A stretch of DNA of 64,000 nucleotides. Origin: Saprospiraceae bacterium (GTDB lineage Bacteria; Bacteroidota; Bacteroidia; Chitinophagales; Saprospiraceae). The notes under the pieces are model-generated. The model had not been told where the DNA came from and did no database searches. It saw only the letters and a program-made list of their open reading frames with translations. Shown here piece after piece: positions 41,394 to 49,993 of the stretch (positions are counted from its first letter, which is position 1; each line of letters starts with the position of its first letter). A program made the translations under genes and the position numbers. The stretch spans positions 62,001 through 126,000 of the forward strand of contig JADKBS010000015.1 of NCBI GenBank assembly GCA_016714985.1, in the 5' to 3' direction.

Positions 41394-44300
41394 ATGCGCC
41401 TGCTACCCTTTTTGCTGCTTTTTGCCCTCACTGCCCAGGCGCAGCCCCACCGCTATTTCACCCATTTCACCGAAAAAGACGGCCTCTCTGACAACAACGT
41501 GCAGTGCCTCCTGCGGGACCAGCAAGGCTACCTTTGGGTCGGCACCACCAACGGCCTCAACCGCTACGATGGCTACAACTTCCGCCAATACCTGCCCGAT
41601 ACCCGACAAGCGCTGCGAACTGTCAGCAATGAATCCATCAACGACATCAAGCAGGACAGCGACGGGTTTATCTGGATAGCCACCGCCAACGGCCTCAACC
41701 GCTACGACCCCCGCACCGAAACTTTCAAAGTCTGGAAAAACACCGGGCGCTCAGACGGCTCGCTGCCCAACTCCTTGATTTGGAATATTTTAATAGATAA
41801 AAACAACCAACTATGGCTCTCCTGCGACAACCGTGACCTCTGCCGCTTCGACCCAAAAACCGAGCAGTTCACAACCTACCCGTGGAAGGCATTTTTGGAT
41901 AAAAAGCGTCCAGACGTCGCCAGCGACGACTACAAAACCATCTATTACTGCCGCACAAGGAACGACCAGGGGTTTTGGTTCTTGACCAATTTCGGCCTGT
42001 TCAGTTTCGACACGCAGACCGAAACTTTCGACTACCATCCTTTCCCTGACCAGTTCATTAAGAAGCAAAAAACAAGCTGCAGCGATGCCATTTTCATTGG
42101 CTCTTGGGACAGCGACCTACTGCACTACGACGCTTGCGAACGCCAGTGGTCTAGGATCAAATTGCCCATTTCGCCGACCTTGACTGGGGGGCGACGGCAG
42201 GTGCTCGATGTGTTCCCAATGGGCAAAAATTACTGGGTGCTTGCCCGTGAAGGTCTCTTCCTGCTGGACTCGACGACGCACCAGATGCAGCACGTACAAC
42301 CCACCACGGACAACCACCATACCGCCCCGTCGGGCATGTTAAACAGGCATTTTTTGGAAAAAAACGGCATGCTCTGGGTCGGCGGCGAGCACGGGCTTTG
42401 GCTATTTGACCCCGCAGCGCAGCATTTTGACTATACCCCCCTGAAGGCCGAGAACGACAAGGACATCTACAACGCATTCAGCCGCTTCGTGGACTCGAAG
42501 CTGGATGGGCGCCGCTACATCGCCGATTTTTATGAAGGAATTATTAGGGTGCTCGAAAATGGCCGCACGGTGAAAACCCTCGCCCAACCCGGCATCTGCG
42601 GCTTGTTGCACGAAGACCGGGAGGGCGTCATTTGGTGCGCCTTCGGCAAACAGTTGTACCAGTTCGACCGGAAGGCACTGCAACTTCGCCCGTTCCCCCT
42701 GCCTGCCCACTTGCTCAACCCCGCCGTGAAGTCCTTTTTTTTCAGCATGGCGCAGGATGCCAGCGGCAATTTTTGGTTTGGAAACACAAGTGAAGGCGTA
42801 CTGGTTTGGAAGCCCAAGAAAAACGAATGGTGGAAGCCCGGTGAGCGGGAGGAGTTCATTGCAAGTGGTGTCAGGGACGTCTTTGCCGATGCGGAACGCC
42901 GCACCGTTTGGATTGCCACGGAGGATTACGGCTTGTTCCGTTTTGATGAAAAAACGGCCAAGTTCACCCTTTACCGACAGGAGGAAAACAACCTCGAGCA
43001 CAGCCTTGGGGCCTATATCGTCAACGCCGTTTGCAAGGACGGACAGGGCCATATTTGGGCTGCCACTGACCCTGGCGGCATCTCCCGGTTCGATTATGCG
43101 GCGCCCAAGGGCAAGGAATTTATCACGTTGAACAGCGAGGACGGCCTGCCCAGCAACCAGGTGACCACGCTCCTCACCGATGCCCGTGGCAATGTATGGG
43201 CAGGCACCACAAAGGGCCTCGCCTGGGTGGACGCTCGGAGCCTGCGGGTGCGCTCCTTCGACAAAACCGACGGCATGGTCACCGATTTCATTGACATGCC
43301 GCTGGCCTTGGCCGCCAATGGCGAGGTCTTGGGCAGCACGGTTTACGGTTACCAGTCTTTCCACCCCGACAGCCTTTTGCGGAGGAAACAAAGTCCCGGC
43401 CTGCTGCTCACGGCTTTTCGGATTTTCGACAAAGACTACTCCGACTCCTTGAATATCAACTATTTAACAAAGATAGAACTATCGTGGCGGCAAAATTTCT
43501 TCTCGTTCGAGTTCGCTTCCACCGATTTTTCGCAGCCAAAAAAACACGAGTACGCCTACCGACTAGTGAACTATGACGCCGACTGGATTTATGTCAAAAA
43601 CCGCCACTCGGCCAGCTACACGGGCGTACCGCCGGGCGATTACGTGCTGGAAATCAAAACGGGCAGGGAGGGCAATTGGCAGGAGCCGGGCGTGCGCCTG
43701 GGCATCCATATCGAGCCGCCGTTTTGGGCGACTTGGTGGTTCCGCACGCTGGTTTTATTGGCAGTTGCTGGCGCAATATGGGGGCTGTACCGCTGGCGCA
43801 TCGCACAGGTAAAACGGGAGGAGGCGCTGAAGACCGAGTTCAACCAGCGAATTGCCCGCACCGAAATGGCGGCGCTGCGGGCGCAGATGAACCCGCATTT
43901 TGTGTTCAATTGCCTGAGCAGCATCAACCGTTTCATCCTCGTCAACCAGCCCGACGAGGCATCGGCCTACCTGACCAAGTTCAGTCGCCTCATACGCCTG
44001 ATTTTGGACAACAGCCGCACCGAGACCGTGCCGCTGAACAAGGAACTGGAGGCCCTGCAACTCTACGTGGAAATGGAGCAGATGCGCTTCAACGACCGCT
44101 TCGAGTACCGACTCACCGTGGCCGACGACGTGCAGACCGAGCACTTGGAAATACCGCCGCTGCTTATTCAGCCCTACGTTGAGAATGCCATTTGGCACGG
44201 CCTTATGCACAAAAAAGCGGAGGGAATGCTGCAAGTACGGGTGTTTTACGAAGGGAAAAAACTCGTCATCGAAGTGGAGGACGACGGCATTGGCCGCCAG

Positions 44301-44486
44301 CGGGCGATGGAATTGAAGAGCCGCTCCGCAACGGTGAACAAGTCGCTTGGTATGAAAGTGACGGCGGAAAGGCTGGAGGTCATCAACCAGTTGTACGGCA
44401 CGAATGCGGAGGTGGAAACGGTGGATTTGGTGGGTGGGGATGGGGACTCAGCGGGGACGAGGGTGGTTTTGAAAATTGGGGTTTAG
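41394..44486 (+). CDS. Two-component sensor: propeller, Y_Y_Y domain, LytS-type histidine kinase
   Basis: 1030 residues from the ATG at 41394. Signal peptide LLPFLLLFALTAQAQ. Two-component regulator propeller repeats fill about 20-640 (LSDNNVQCLLRDQQGYLWVG, GFIWIATANGLNRYD). A Y_Y_Y domain follows at about 690-770 (YAYRLVNYDADWIYV...GDYVLEI), then one membrane helix (about 778-798). The LytS-family kinase has phospho-His in AQMNPHFVFNCLSSIN near 835, N-box QPYVENAIWHGL near 927 and G-box EDDGIGR. It senses an extracellular, probably carbohydrate, signal. The LytTR regulator at 45157-45894 is the probable partner, separated from it by a reverse-strand Uma2 gene. Confidence 0.93.
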   Translation: MRLLPFLLLFALTAQAQPHRYFTHFTEKDGLSDNNVQCLLRDQQGYLWVGTTNGLNRYDGYNFRQYLPDTRQALRTVSNESINDIKQDSDGFIWIATANGLNRYDPRTETFKVWKNTGRSDGSLPNSLIWNILIDKNNQLWLSCDNRDLCRFDPKTEQFTTYPWKAFLDKKRPDVASDDYKTIYYCRTRNDQGFWFLTNFGLFSFDTQTETFDYHPFPDQFIKKQKTSCSDAIFIGSWDSDLLHYDACERQWSRIKLPISPTLTGGRRQVLDVFPMGKNYWVLAREGLFLLDSTTHQMQHVQPTTDNHHTAPSGMLNRHFLEKNGMLWVGGEHGLWLFDPAAQHFDYTPLKAENDKDIYNAFSRFVDSKLDGRRYIADFYEGIIRVLENGRTVKTLAQPGICGLLHEDREGVIWCAFGKQLYQFDRKALQLRPFPLPAHLLNPAVKSFFFSMAQDASGNFWFGNTSEGVLVWKPKKNEWWKPGEREEFIASGVRDVFADAERRTVWIATEDYGLFRFDEKTAKFTLYRQEENNLEHSLGAYIVNAVCKDGQGHIWAATDPGGISRFDYAAPKGKEFITLNSEDGLPSNQVTTLLTDARGNVWAGTTKGLAWVDARSLRVRSFDKTDGMVTDFIDMPLALAANGEVLGSTVYGYQSFHPDSLLRRKQSPGLLLTAFRIFDKDYSDSLNINYLTKIELSWRQNFFSFEFASTDFSQPKKHEYAYRLVNYDADWIYVKNRHSASYTGVPPGDYVLEIKTGREGNWQEPGVRLGIHIEPPFWATWWFRTLVLLAVAGAIWGLYRWRIAQVKREEALKTEFNQRIARTEMAALRAQMNPHFVFNCLSSINRFILVNQPDEASAYLTKFSRLIRLILDNSRTETVPLNKELEALQLYVEMEQMRFNDRFEYRLTVADDVQTEHLEIPPLLIQPYVENAIWHGLMHKKAEGMLQVRVFYEGKKLVIEVEDDGIGRQRAMELKSRSATVNKSLGMKVTAERLEVINQLYGTNAEVETVDLVGGDGDSAGTRVVLKIGV

Positions 44487-45070
44487 GGACGCTTGAAGAT
44501 GTCGGCAGCCTTCATTTTGAAGCCTTCTACGATGGGTTCGGCGGAGCAGATTTGGTCGCCGGAACATTCTTCGATGTGTTGGCTTAAATTGCGATAGATA
44601 TAGACGTTTTGTGAATGAGGAAATATCAGCCAAATGATTTTTACGCCTGCTGCGAAGTATTCCTTGATTTTCTCTTGAATCTGGTTGATTTTATCGTTGG
44701 GTGAAACTACTTCAATGACAAATTCAGGCACTGGCTCAAAACCATCCATAGCTGCACGTGTCTGCTCAATCGTAACCAAAGAAAGGTCTGGTTTGCGCCA
44801 TTGGGTTTCGGAAGTCCATACTTCCAATTCTGAGGTAAGATGAGACCTTTGAGCGAATGCTGGTGTTTTTTGAAATACAGCCAGTAAATTAGCTATGATA
44901 TAGTGTTCAGATAATCTCATAGCACTTGATTTTTCAATGATACCATTGTTAAATTCATACTTTACGCCAGGCCCCCCCTTGCGATATTTGAGAAGAAAGG
45001 TTTCAATTGAAATCCTCTTGGGTATCTTGACTTGGTATGGAGCTTCACGATAAATGACTGCTGTACCCAT
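44483..45070 (-). CDS. Uma2-family (DUF820) endonuclease-like protein
   Basis: 195 residues from the ATG at 45070, favoured over 45088 because a -7 promoter element covers 45086-45093. It has the PD-(D/E)xK restriction-endonuclease-like pattern of the Uma2 family: WRKPDLSLV near 97, then PEFVIEVVSPND and KIKEYFAAGVKIIWLIFP. The family is very abundant in Cyanobacteria and Saprospiria, and its biological role is unproven. It sits between a sensor kinase and its probable regulator on the opposite strand; its stop overlaps the sensor stop by 4 bases. Own promoter and orientation suggest independent insertion. Confidence 0.88.
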   Translation of the reverse strand: MGTAVIYREAPYQVKIPKRISIETFLLKYRKGGPGVKYEFNNGIIEKSSAMRLSEHYIIANLLAVFQKTPAFAQRSHLTSELEVWTSETQWRKPDLSLVTIEQTRAAMDGFEPVPEFVIEVVSPNDKINQIQEKIKEYFAAGVKIIWLIFPHSQNVYIYRNLSQHIEECSGDQICSAEPIVEGFKMKAADIFKRP

Positions 45071-45085
45071 TTTAAATGTTTTGAG

Positions 45086-45093
45086 CAAAGATA
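45086..45093 (-). promoter_or_regulatory. -7 promoter element TATCTTTG, minus strand
   Basis: Exact TAnnTTTG followed by C, 16 bases upstream of the Uma2 ATG at 45070; predicts a leader of about 9 bases. Confidence 0.5.
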
Positions 45094-45156
45094 ATGGTTT
45101 CTGGTTGTGTTTTGTTTAGAAAACGCTACTTAAAAACTCAGTTCAATAATAACAAA

Positions 45157-45894
45157 ATGAAAACCTACCTACTCGACGACGAACCCAACTGCACGGACGT
45201 GCTCCAAGTGCTGCTGGCAAAATACTGCCCCGAAGTGCAGGTCACAGGCATCTTCAACGACCCGGAGCTGGCACTGGAGGCCATCCGGCGGGAAAGACCT
45301 GCTTTGCTTTTTTTGGACATCGAAATGCCGATGCTGAACGGCTTCGAGCTGTTGCGGCAATGCGAGCCGCTGGATTTTAAGGTCGTTTTCACCACGGCCT
45401 ACGACCAGTACGCCGTGAAAGCCTTCAAGTTCAACGCCTTGGATTACCTGCTCAAGCCCGTGGACAAGGACGAACTCGTGGCTGCCGTAGTCAAAGCCAA
45501 ACAGAACGCCAGCCCCACGCCAGCGCAACTTTCCTCGGTGCAATACCTAAAAAGCAACCCCACGCCTGAGCGCATCGCATTGCCAGTAGGACAAGAACTG
45601 CTCTTGGTAGAAGTGGCTGATATTCAATATTTTGAGTCGGATGGGGCTTATGTTTCGGTATTTCTGAAGGACCATAACAAGCCCGTGGTGCTGTCCAAAT
45701 CGCTGCGGGAATTTGAGGAGTTGCTGAACAATCCCGGCTTTTTTCGGGCACACAATTCCTACCTCGTCAATTTGAAGCATATCAAAAAAATCATGCGGAC
45801 GGACGGCGGGGAGATCGTGATGGGGAATGGGCGGTCGTTGCCAGTGGCGAGGGCGAAGAAGGTGGAGTTGATGGGGTTGATTGCGAAGGTATAG
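45157..45894 (+). CDS. LytTR-family response regulator
   Basis: 245 residues from the ATG at 45157; the frame extends to 45094 but that part overlaps the promoter region of the Uma2 gene and lacks conservation. Receiver domain 1-115 with phosphoacceptor Asp in LLFLDIEMPMLNGFELL (near 56) and FNALDYLLKPVDKDEL. LytTR DNA-binding domain about 145-245 (IQYFESDGAYVSVFL, FFRAHNSYLVNLKHI). In Bacteroidota such regulators pair with LytS-type kinases, here the one at 41394-44486. Target genes unknown; the neighbouring secreted-protein genes are obvious candidates. Confidence 0.93.
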   Translation: MKTYLLDDEPNCTDVLQVLLAKYCPEVQVTGIFNDPELALEAIRRERPALLFLDIEMPMLNGFELLRQCEPLDFKVVFTTAYDQYAVKAFKFNALDYLLKPVDKDELVAAVVKAKQNASPTPAQLSSVQYLKSNPTPERIALPVGQELLLVEVADIQYFESDGAYVSVFLKDHNKPVVLSKSLREFEELLNNPGFFRAHNSYLVNLKHIKKIMRTDGGEIVMGNGRSLPVARAKKVELMGLIAKV

Positions 45895-45895
45895 T

Positions 45896-45930
45896 GAATT
45901 TACGATTGTTGATTTACGATGTACGATTGG
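45896..45930. repeat. Word array, unit GATTTACGAT
   Basis: Three copies of (G)ATTTACGATTGTT-like words directly after the LytTR stop codon. Confidence 0.65.
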
Positions 45931-45958
45931 GAACTCCATCCAAAACCACCACTTGTAA

Positions 45959-46738
45959 TCATGGGTCTTGCGTTTCTGAGGCTATTTCCAACCCATCCCA
46001 CGCCAGTCCAACACCCTTGGGCAGCAGCATTGACCGTTCGGCGTGCAATCCCATGCTGTGGCTGACATGCGTGAGCCAAGCCTGTTCCGGCCCGATTTCA
46101 TCAATAAAAGCAAGTGCCTCCTCCAAGTTCAGGTGCGAATGGTGTGGGGTGAGGTGCAAGGCATTGACAACCAGCGTTTTGATGCCCGCCAACTTCTTTC
46201 TCTCGGAATCAGAAACGGTCTTCATATCCGTCAAATAGGCAAAATCGCCGATGCGGAAACCGAGTACGGGCAGGCTGCCATGCTGCAATTCGATGGGTTG
46301 GAACAGGATACCTGCCACTTCAAATGGTTCGTCCTTGGCAATGGGTTTTAGGTTAAATTGCGGAGCACCGGGATAGGGGTTTTCTTCAAAAGCATAGGAA
46401 AACCGTTGCTTCACTTCCTTGATGACTGCCCCAGTGGCATAGAGCGGCATGGGTTCATTTTGCGTGAAAATAAAGGGCCGCACATCGTCCAATCCGATGA
46501 TATGGTCGTTGTGCTCGTGGGTCAGCACCACGGCGTCGAGGCGCTGTAGGCCAGCCCGTAGCATCTGTTGCCGGAAGTCTGGCCCGGCGTCAATCACCAC
46601 GTTTCGACCTTCGTGCGAGACAAACAACGAACACCTAAGCCGCTGGTCACGTGGGTCATTGGAGGTGCAAACTTCACAGTCGCATCCAATAATAGGGACG
46701 CCTTGGGAAGTGCCGGTGCCGAGGAAGGTAAAAGTCAA
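45959..46738 (-). CDS. MBL-fold phosphodiesterase (PhnP-like)
   Basis: 259 residues. It begins MTFTFLGTGTSQGVPIIGCD with the CDCEVC cluster typical of PhnP-type enzymes, followed by the metal-binding loop VVLTHEHNDHIIGLDDVRPF (HxHxDH), VIDAGPDFRQQML and the later metal ligands in YLTDMK and LTHVSHSMGLH. The family hydrolyses cyclic or activated phosphodiesters; in Bacteroidota it is a conserved single gene. Cytoplasmic. No phosphonate operon is nearby, so PhnP-like names the fold and not the pathway. Confidence 0.9.
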   Translation of the reverse strand: MTFTFLGTGTSQGVPIIGCDCEVCTSNDPRDQRLRCSLFVSHEGRNVVIDAGPDFRQQMLRAGLQRLDAVVLTHEHNDHIIGLDDVRPFIFTQNEPMPLYATGAVIKEVKQRFSYAFEENPYPGAPQFNLKPIAKDEPFEVAGILFQPIELQHGSLPVLGFRIGDFAYLTDMKTVSDSERKKLAGIKTLVVNALHLTPHHSHLNLEEALAFIDEIGPEQAWLTHVSHSMGLHAERSMLLPKGVGLAWDGLEIASETQDP

Positions 46739-46740
46739 TT

Positions 46741-46948
46741 GATTTCGGATTTACGATTTCGGATTTGAGGCCACGGAAAATTGCTGTCGATTTGATGCGG
46801 CTCCAATAAACGATACTTTTCTTTTCAATTGCAAATATGGGGCTTTGTGATTATTAGTATAGCAAAATGCAAATTCCATGGCTGATACCTCATCAAATGA
46901 AGCAGCCCAACATTCCGCAATCCGCAATCGGTTAATCCGTAATCAAAT
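46741..46948. repeat. Inverted word arrays, unit GATTTCGG / AATCCGCAA
   Basis: Left 46741-46768 (GATTTCGGATTTACGATTTC). Right 46912-46948 (ATTCCGCAATCCGCAATCGG, then TTAATCCGTAATC). Same word family as 15317-15433 and 59723-59753. It fills part of the gene-free stretch 46739-47268. Confidence 0.7.
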
Positions 46949-46966
46949 ATGGCAGGTAGGGAAAAA

Positions 46967-47026
46967 ATGAAGGCGACCCCTAATGATCGTTTACATTTTA
47001 GTGAGAGTAAACGGGGTCGCCTTCAT
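46967..47026. repeat. Long two-stage hairpin
   Basis: Outer arms ATGAAGGCGACCCC (46967-46980) and exact inverse (47013-47026). Inner arms GTTTAC (46989-46994) and GTAAAC (47007-47012), 12-base loop, with an 8-base one-sided bulge. Stable on either strand; no gene overlaps it convincingly. Confidence 0.75.
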
Positions 47027-47268
47027 GTAAATAACGCCTATTTCTTTAAACCAGAACAAATACGAACGGCGGGTTTTGTTCGCTGCCTGTTCGGGCACTT
47101 TTTTTCAAAAATAATTTTTCCGCAAGTGTCCACTTAATGTTTTTGCTGCCCAATCCGGCCAAGGCCCTAACTTTGGCGGGCGGTTCGGCGGCAGTTCGGC
47201 GGGCCTGAAAACTGACCTTTATCACACCTTCCCGACCATCCAGCATTTTATCGCCAGCGGTCGTCCAC

Positions 47269-48123
47269 ATGTTCTGGGCGGTGGTGTTCTTTTCCATCAT
47301 GAACGCCACCATCAAGGGCGTGGAGCGACTACCTACCATGGAAATCGTCTTCTTCCGTTGCGTGATTTCCATCCTTTTCAGCGTGTTCTGGCTGCGGCAT
47401 GTGAAAGTCCCCTACAAAGGCACGCACACGCTCTTGCTTGTGGGTCGGGGGCTGGCTGGCACTACGGCACTTTATTTTTTCTTCCTCAGCATCCAAAACA
47501 TGCCACTGGCCTCGGCGGTGACGATTGGCTACACCTCGCCCATCTTCACGGCACTTTTTGCTGTGCTGTTTTTGAAAGAAAGAATGCGAGCCGTTCAATG
47601 GCTGTTCTTTGGGCTGTCGTTCATTGGCGTGGCTGCACTCAAGGGCTTCGATGAGCGGGTATCATGGCTGTACCTAGCGATGGGATTGTTTGCTGCCGCA
47701 ATGTCGGGGGTAGCCTACGTGCTCGTGCGCAGCCTGAAAGGGAAGGAGCACCCCCTGGTGGTGGTCTTCTATTTCCAATTAGTCGGCACGGTGGTCGGTG
47801 GAGCGTTCACGCTGTTCAACTTCGTGATGCCACAGGGCTGGGACTGGCTGCTGCTGGTAGCAACTGGGGCGGCGGCACATTTTGGGCAGATCTATCTGAC
47901 CCTGGCCTTGCAGGGCGAAAAAGTGGGCGTAGTGTCGAGCCTGAACTTCTTGGGTGCCATCTTCGCCACTATTTTCGGTATCGTTTTTTTCAAGGAACAC
48001 CTCACCTTCGGCAACGTGCTGGCCATTCTGCTCGTGGTGGCCGGGGTACTGCTCAATATCTGGACGAATGCACGGGGCCCGTGGGGCATCAGGCGTTGGG
48101 TAGCGAATTTATTGTCGAAGTGA
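47269..48123 (+). CDS. EamA/DMT-family transporter
   Basis: 284 residues, ten membrane helices in two EamA repeats (about 1-130 and 140-275). Typical features are the start FWAVVFFSIMNATIKGVERL, the helix-pair motif SAVTIGYTSPIFTALFAVLF and its counterpart GVVSSLNFLGAIFATIFGIV. An inner-membrane drug/metabolite exporter; substrate unknown. The frame extends upstream without an ATG through a plausible N-terminal segment (SPAVVHMFWA), so the true start could be a non-ATG codon up to about 15 codons earlier. Confidence 0.88.
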   Translation: MFWAVVFFSIMNATIKGVERLPTMEIVFFRCVISILFSVFWLRHVKVPYKGTHTLLLVGRGLAGTTALYFFFLSIQNMPLASAVTIGYTSPIFTALFAVLFLKERMRAVQWLFFGLSFIGVAALKGFDERVSWLYLAMGLFAAAMSGVAYVLVRSLKGKEHPLVVVFYFQLVGTVVGGAFTLFNFVMPQGWDWLLLVATGAAAHFGQIYLTLALQGEKVGVVSSLNFLGAIFATIFGIVFFKEHLTFGNVLAILLVVAGVLLNIWTNARGPWGIRRWVANLLSK

Positions 48124-48174
48124 GGAACCCAACCACGGGAACTGTTTTCGTTGTCTCGTTGAAAAAATCAATTT

Positions 48175-48478
48175 ATGAAAAAGTTAGCCTTAACTCCCAT
48201 AATTGTGCTTCTCTTGCTAGGTTGCAAAAGAGTGTGATTCCTTGTTGCCCAATTGCCTACATGAAAAAATTAAGGACGGCGAAATCCATGGCTCAATAAC
48301 TCGGTACAACTCATCAAAGGGCCATTTGTATGAAGTGATCTTAGGTGATTTCTCTGATTTACTTGATGATAATTGCAATGTCGTGTGCATGTTGGGAGGC
48401 TTCGTTGGAGTAACGGATTGCGTAAATAATGGAGATACATTGGAGCTTACCAGCCCAGTTGTTGTATGGGAAGAATAG
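48175..48478 (+). pseudogene. Small lipoprotein gene split by a one-base frameshift
   Basis: The ATG at 48175 gives MKKLALTPIIVLLLLGCKRV and stops, a perfect lipoprotein signal peptide with lipobox LLLLGC and nothing behind it. The next frame is open from within the same AAAA run to the TAG at 48476. Joined by dropping one A it gives C-KECDSLLPNCLHEKIKDG and so on, a Cys-containing protein of about 100 residues ending SPVVVWEE. So the gene looks intact apart from one extra A near 48227. Possible causes: true pseudogene, sequencing error, or switching at a homopolymer. Function unknown. Confidence 0.6.
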
Positions 48479-48523
48479 TAAGGTGCGATTTGATGCCTAT
48501 TTTTGCCCAAAATCCACCATCTA

Positions 48524-48874
48524 ATGAGCAAAAACAAAAAGCCCGACCAGTTCGGCTTCGTCTTTTCCACCAACCCCGATTTCAGCTTCCGACCAGAGGA
48601 ACAAGAACAGGTTTCGGATTTGCCGAACAACCAGCAGCCCCTCAAAATCTGGCTCGACCGTAAGCAGCGCAAGGGCAAGGACGTGACCCTCATCACGGGC
48701 TATACAGGCAGCGAAGAATCTTTGGAAACATTGGCGAAAGCCCTCAAAACCAAGTGCGGCGTCGGCGGTTCCGCCAAGGACGGCGAGATACTTCTCCAGG
48801 GCGACCATCGTGACAAGGTGCTGGCGTTTTTACTGGAAAAAGGTTATACGAAGGCGAAGAAGGCAGGTGGGTGA
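48524..48874 (+). CDS. SUI1/eIF1-like translation factor homologue
   Basis: 116 residues from the ATG at 48524 (the open frame from 48503 adds seven residues). The C-terminal ~80 residues match the SUI1 fold: IWLDRKQRKGKDVTLITGY, then LETLAKALKTKCGVGGSAKD and GEILLQGDHRDKVLAFLLEK, with the GGS motif. The family (YciH in E. coli) resembles eukaryotic initiation factor 1; it influences initiation fidelity in some bacteria. Cytoplasmic. Confidence 0.92.
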   Translation: MSKNKKPDQFGFVFSTNPDFSFRPEEQEQVSDLPNNQQPLKIWLDRKQRKGKDVTLITGYTGSEESLETLAKALKTKCGVGGSAKDGEILLQGDHRDKVLAFLLEKGYTKAKKAGG

Positions 48875-48877
48875 AGT

Positions 48878-49050
48878 GGGCAGTTCGGCAGTTGGCAGTT
48901 TGCAGTCAGTGTGCAGTCTAAAAGTCCTTAAGTCTCTTGCCGTTCACCTTGGCACTGACTAAACAGCTGTCGAACTGACTGCCAACTGCCCGCTGTCGAA
49001 CTGCAAACTCCGGGACTGACTGCCAACTGCCTAGCTGCCAACTGTCGAAC
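48878..49050. repeat. Inverted word arrays, unit CAGTTGGCAGTT
   Basis: Left 48878-48918 (CAGTTCGGCAGTTGGCAGTT). Right 48952-49050 has at least five copies of the inverse (CTGCCAACTG, CTGTCGAACTG). The right array runs into the stop codon of prmC. Confidence 0.85.
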
Positions 49051-49901
49051 TATTTTTTCCTCCCGCATATCATCCTATCCCGTCCGTTCAAATCCTTCCG
49101 GGTTTCCACTTGCACATAGCCATGTTTTTCGAGTATCAGGGCTGAATTGGGCACATAAAACTCGTTCGTTTCAAGGAAAAGCCATCCGCCGATGTTGAGG
49201 TGGGCCTTGCCGAACTCTGCAATCTTTTTCACAAAGCGCTGGGCATCGTTGCCCCCGGCAAAAAGAGCAAGGTGCGGCTCGAAATCAATCACATTCTTGG
49301 GCAAAATAGGGCGCTCGGCCTTTGTCACGTATGGCGGGTTGCTAACGATTAGGTCGAATTTGGGAAGTTGTTTCCATGCTTTTTTATCCAAAATATTTAC
49401 TTCGTAAAAATGGATGTCTGTCTTGAGCCGATGAGCGTTTTCACGGGCCACTTCGAGGGCATTGGTGCTGATGTCGAGGGCATGCACGTCGAGGTCGGGG
49501 CGTCTCTTCTTGATGCTGACGGGGATGCAGCCACTGCCCGTGCCGATGTCGAGCACCGAGTGGATTTCTGGATACTGCTTGCAGGTTTCAATCGCCCAAT
49601 GCACCGACTCCTCTGTTTCGGAGCGGGGGATCAGCACGGCGGGCGACACCTTGAAATGGTAGCCATAAAAAGCTGCCTCGCCCATGACATACTGCACGGG
49701 TTCGTGCGACACTAGCCGCAGGATTATGGAATCGAGGCGAATCAGCTGCTCTTTGTCCAGCTTGGTGCGGCTGGAAACCTGGCTGGGCTTCACGCCAAAC
49801 GCATCCTCCATCACGATGGAGGCAATGCTGACGGCCTCTCCGGGGTCGTAAATATCGAGCAGGGATTCGACGATATGCTTGAGGGCTTGGGATGTGGTCA
49901 T
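49050..49901 (-). CDS. prmC: Release-factor glutamine methyltransferase
   Basis: 283 residues from the ATG at 49901; the longer open frame to 50138 overlaps the divergent rdgB gene and is rejected. N-terminal helical domain (1-95), the linker with YVMGEAAFYGYHFKVSPAVL and IPRSETE, SAM-binding LDIGTGSGCIPVSI near 118, and the catalytic NPPY in DLIVSNPPYVTKAERPILP. It N5-methylates the Gln of the GGQ motif of class I release factors. Divergent from rdgB with an 85-base spacer. Confidence 0.95.
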   Translation of the reverse strand: MTTSQALKHIVESLLDIYDPGEAVSIASIVMEDAFGVKPSQVSSRTKLDKEQLIRLDSIILRLVSHEPVQYVMGEAAFYGYHFKVSPAVLIPRSETEESVHWAIETCKQYPEIHSVLDIGTGSGCIPVSIKKRRPDLDVHALDISTNALEVARENAHRLKTDIHFYEVNILDKKAWKQLPKFDLIVSNPPYVTKAERPILPKNVIDFEPHLALFAGGNDAQRFVKKIAEFGKAHLNIGGWLFLETNEFYVPNSALILEKHGYVQVETRKDLNGRDRMICGRKK

Positions 49902-49962
49902 ACGAATGTCAGGGCAGTTGCCTATTTTGGTGCAAAAATCACAAAAAACAGCACTTGTGAAA

Positions 49963-49993
49963 ATGATGAATGATAAATGATGAACGATGAATG
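49963..49993. repeat. Word array, unit ATGATGAATGATAA
   Basis: Four imperfect copies of ATGATGA/ACGATGA; the last unit supplies the rdgB start codon at 49987. Same word family as 38679-38760 and 60527-60547. Confidence 0.75.

Noticed and set aside
45959..46738. Phosphonate degradation locus (PhnP- and PhnA-like genes both present)
   Set aside because: The two genes are 11 kb apart and no C-P lyase genes occur; both families are common as single genes in this phylum.
46949..47137. 62-codon plus-strand ORF before the EamA gene
   Set aside because: It runs straight through the perfect hairpin at 46967-47026 and has no coding character.
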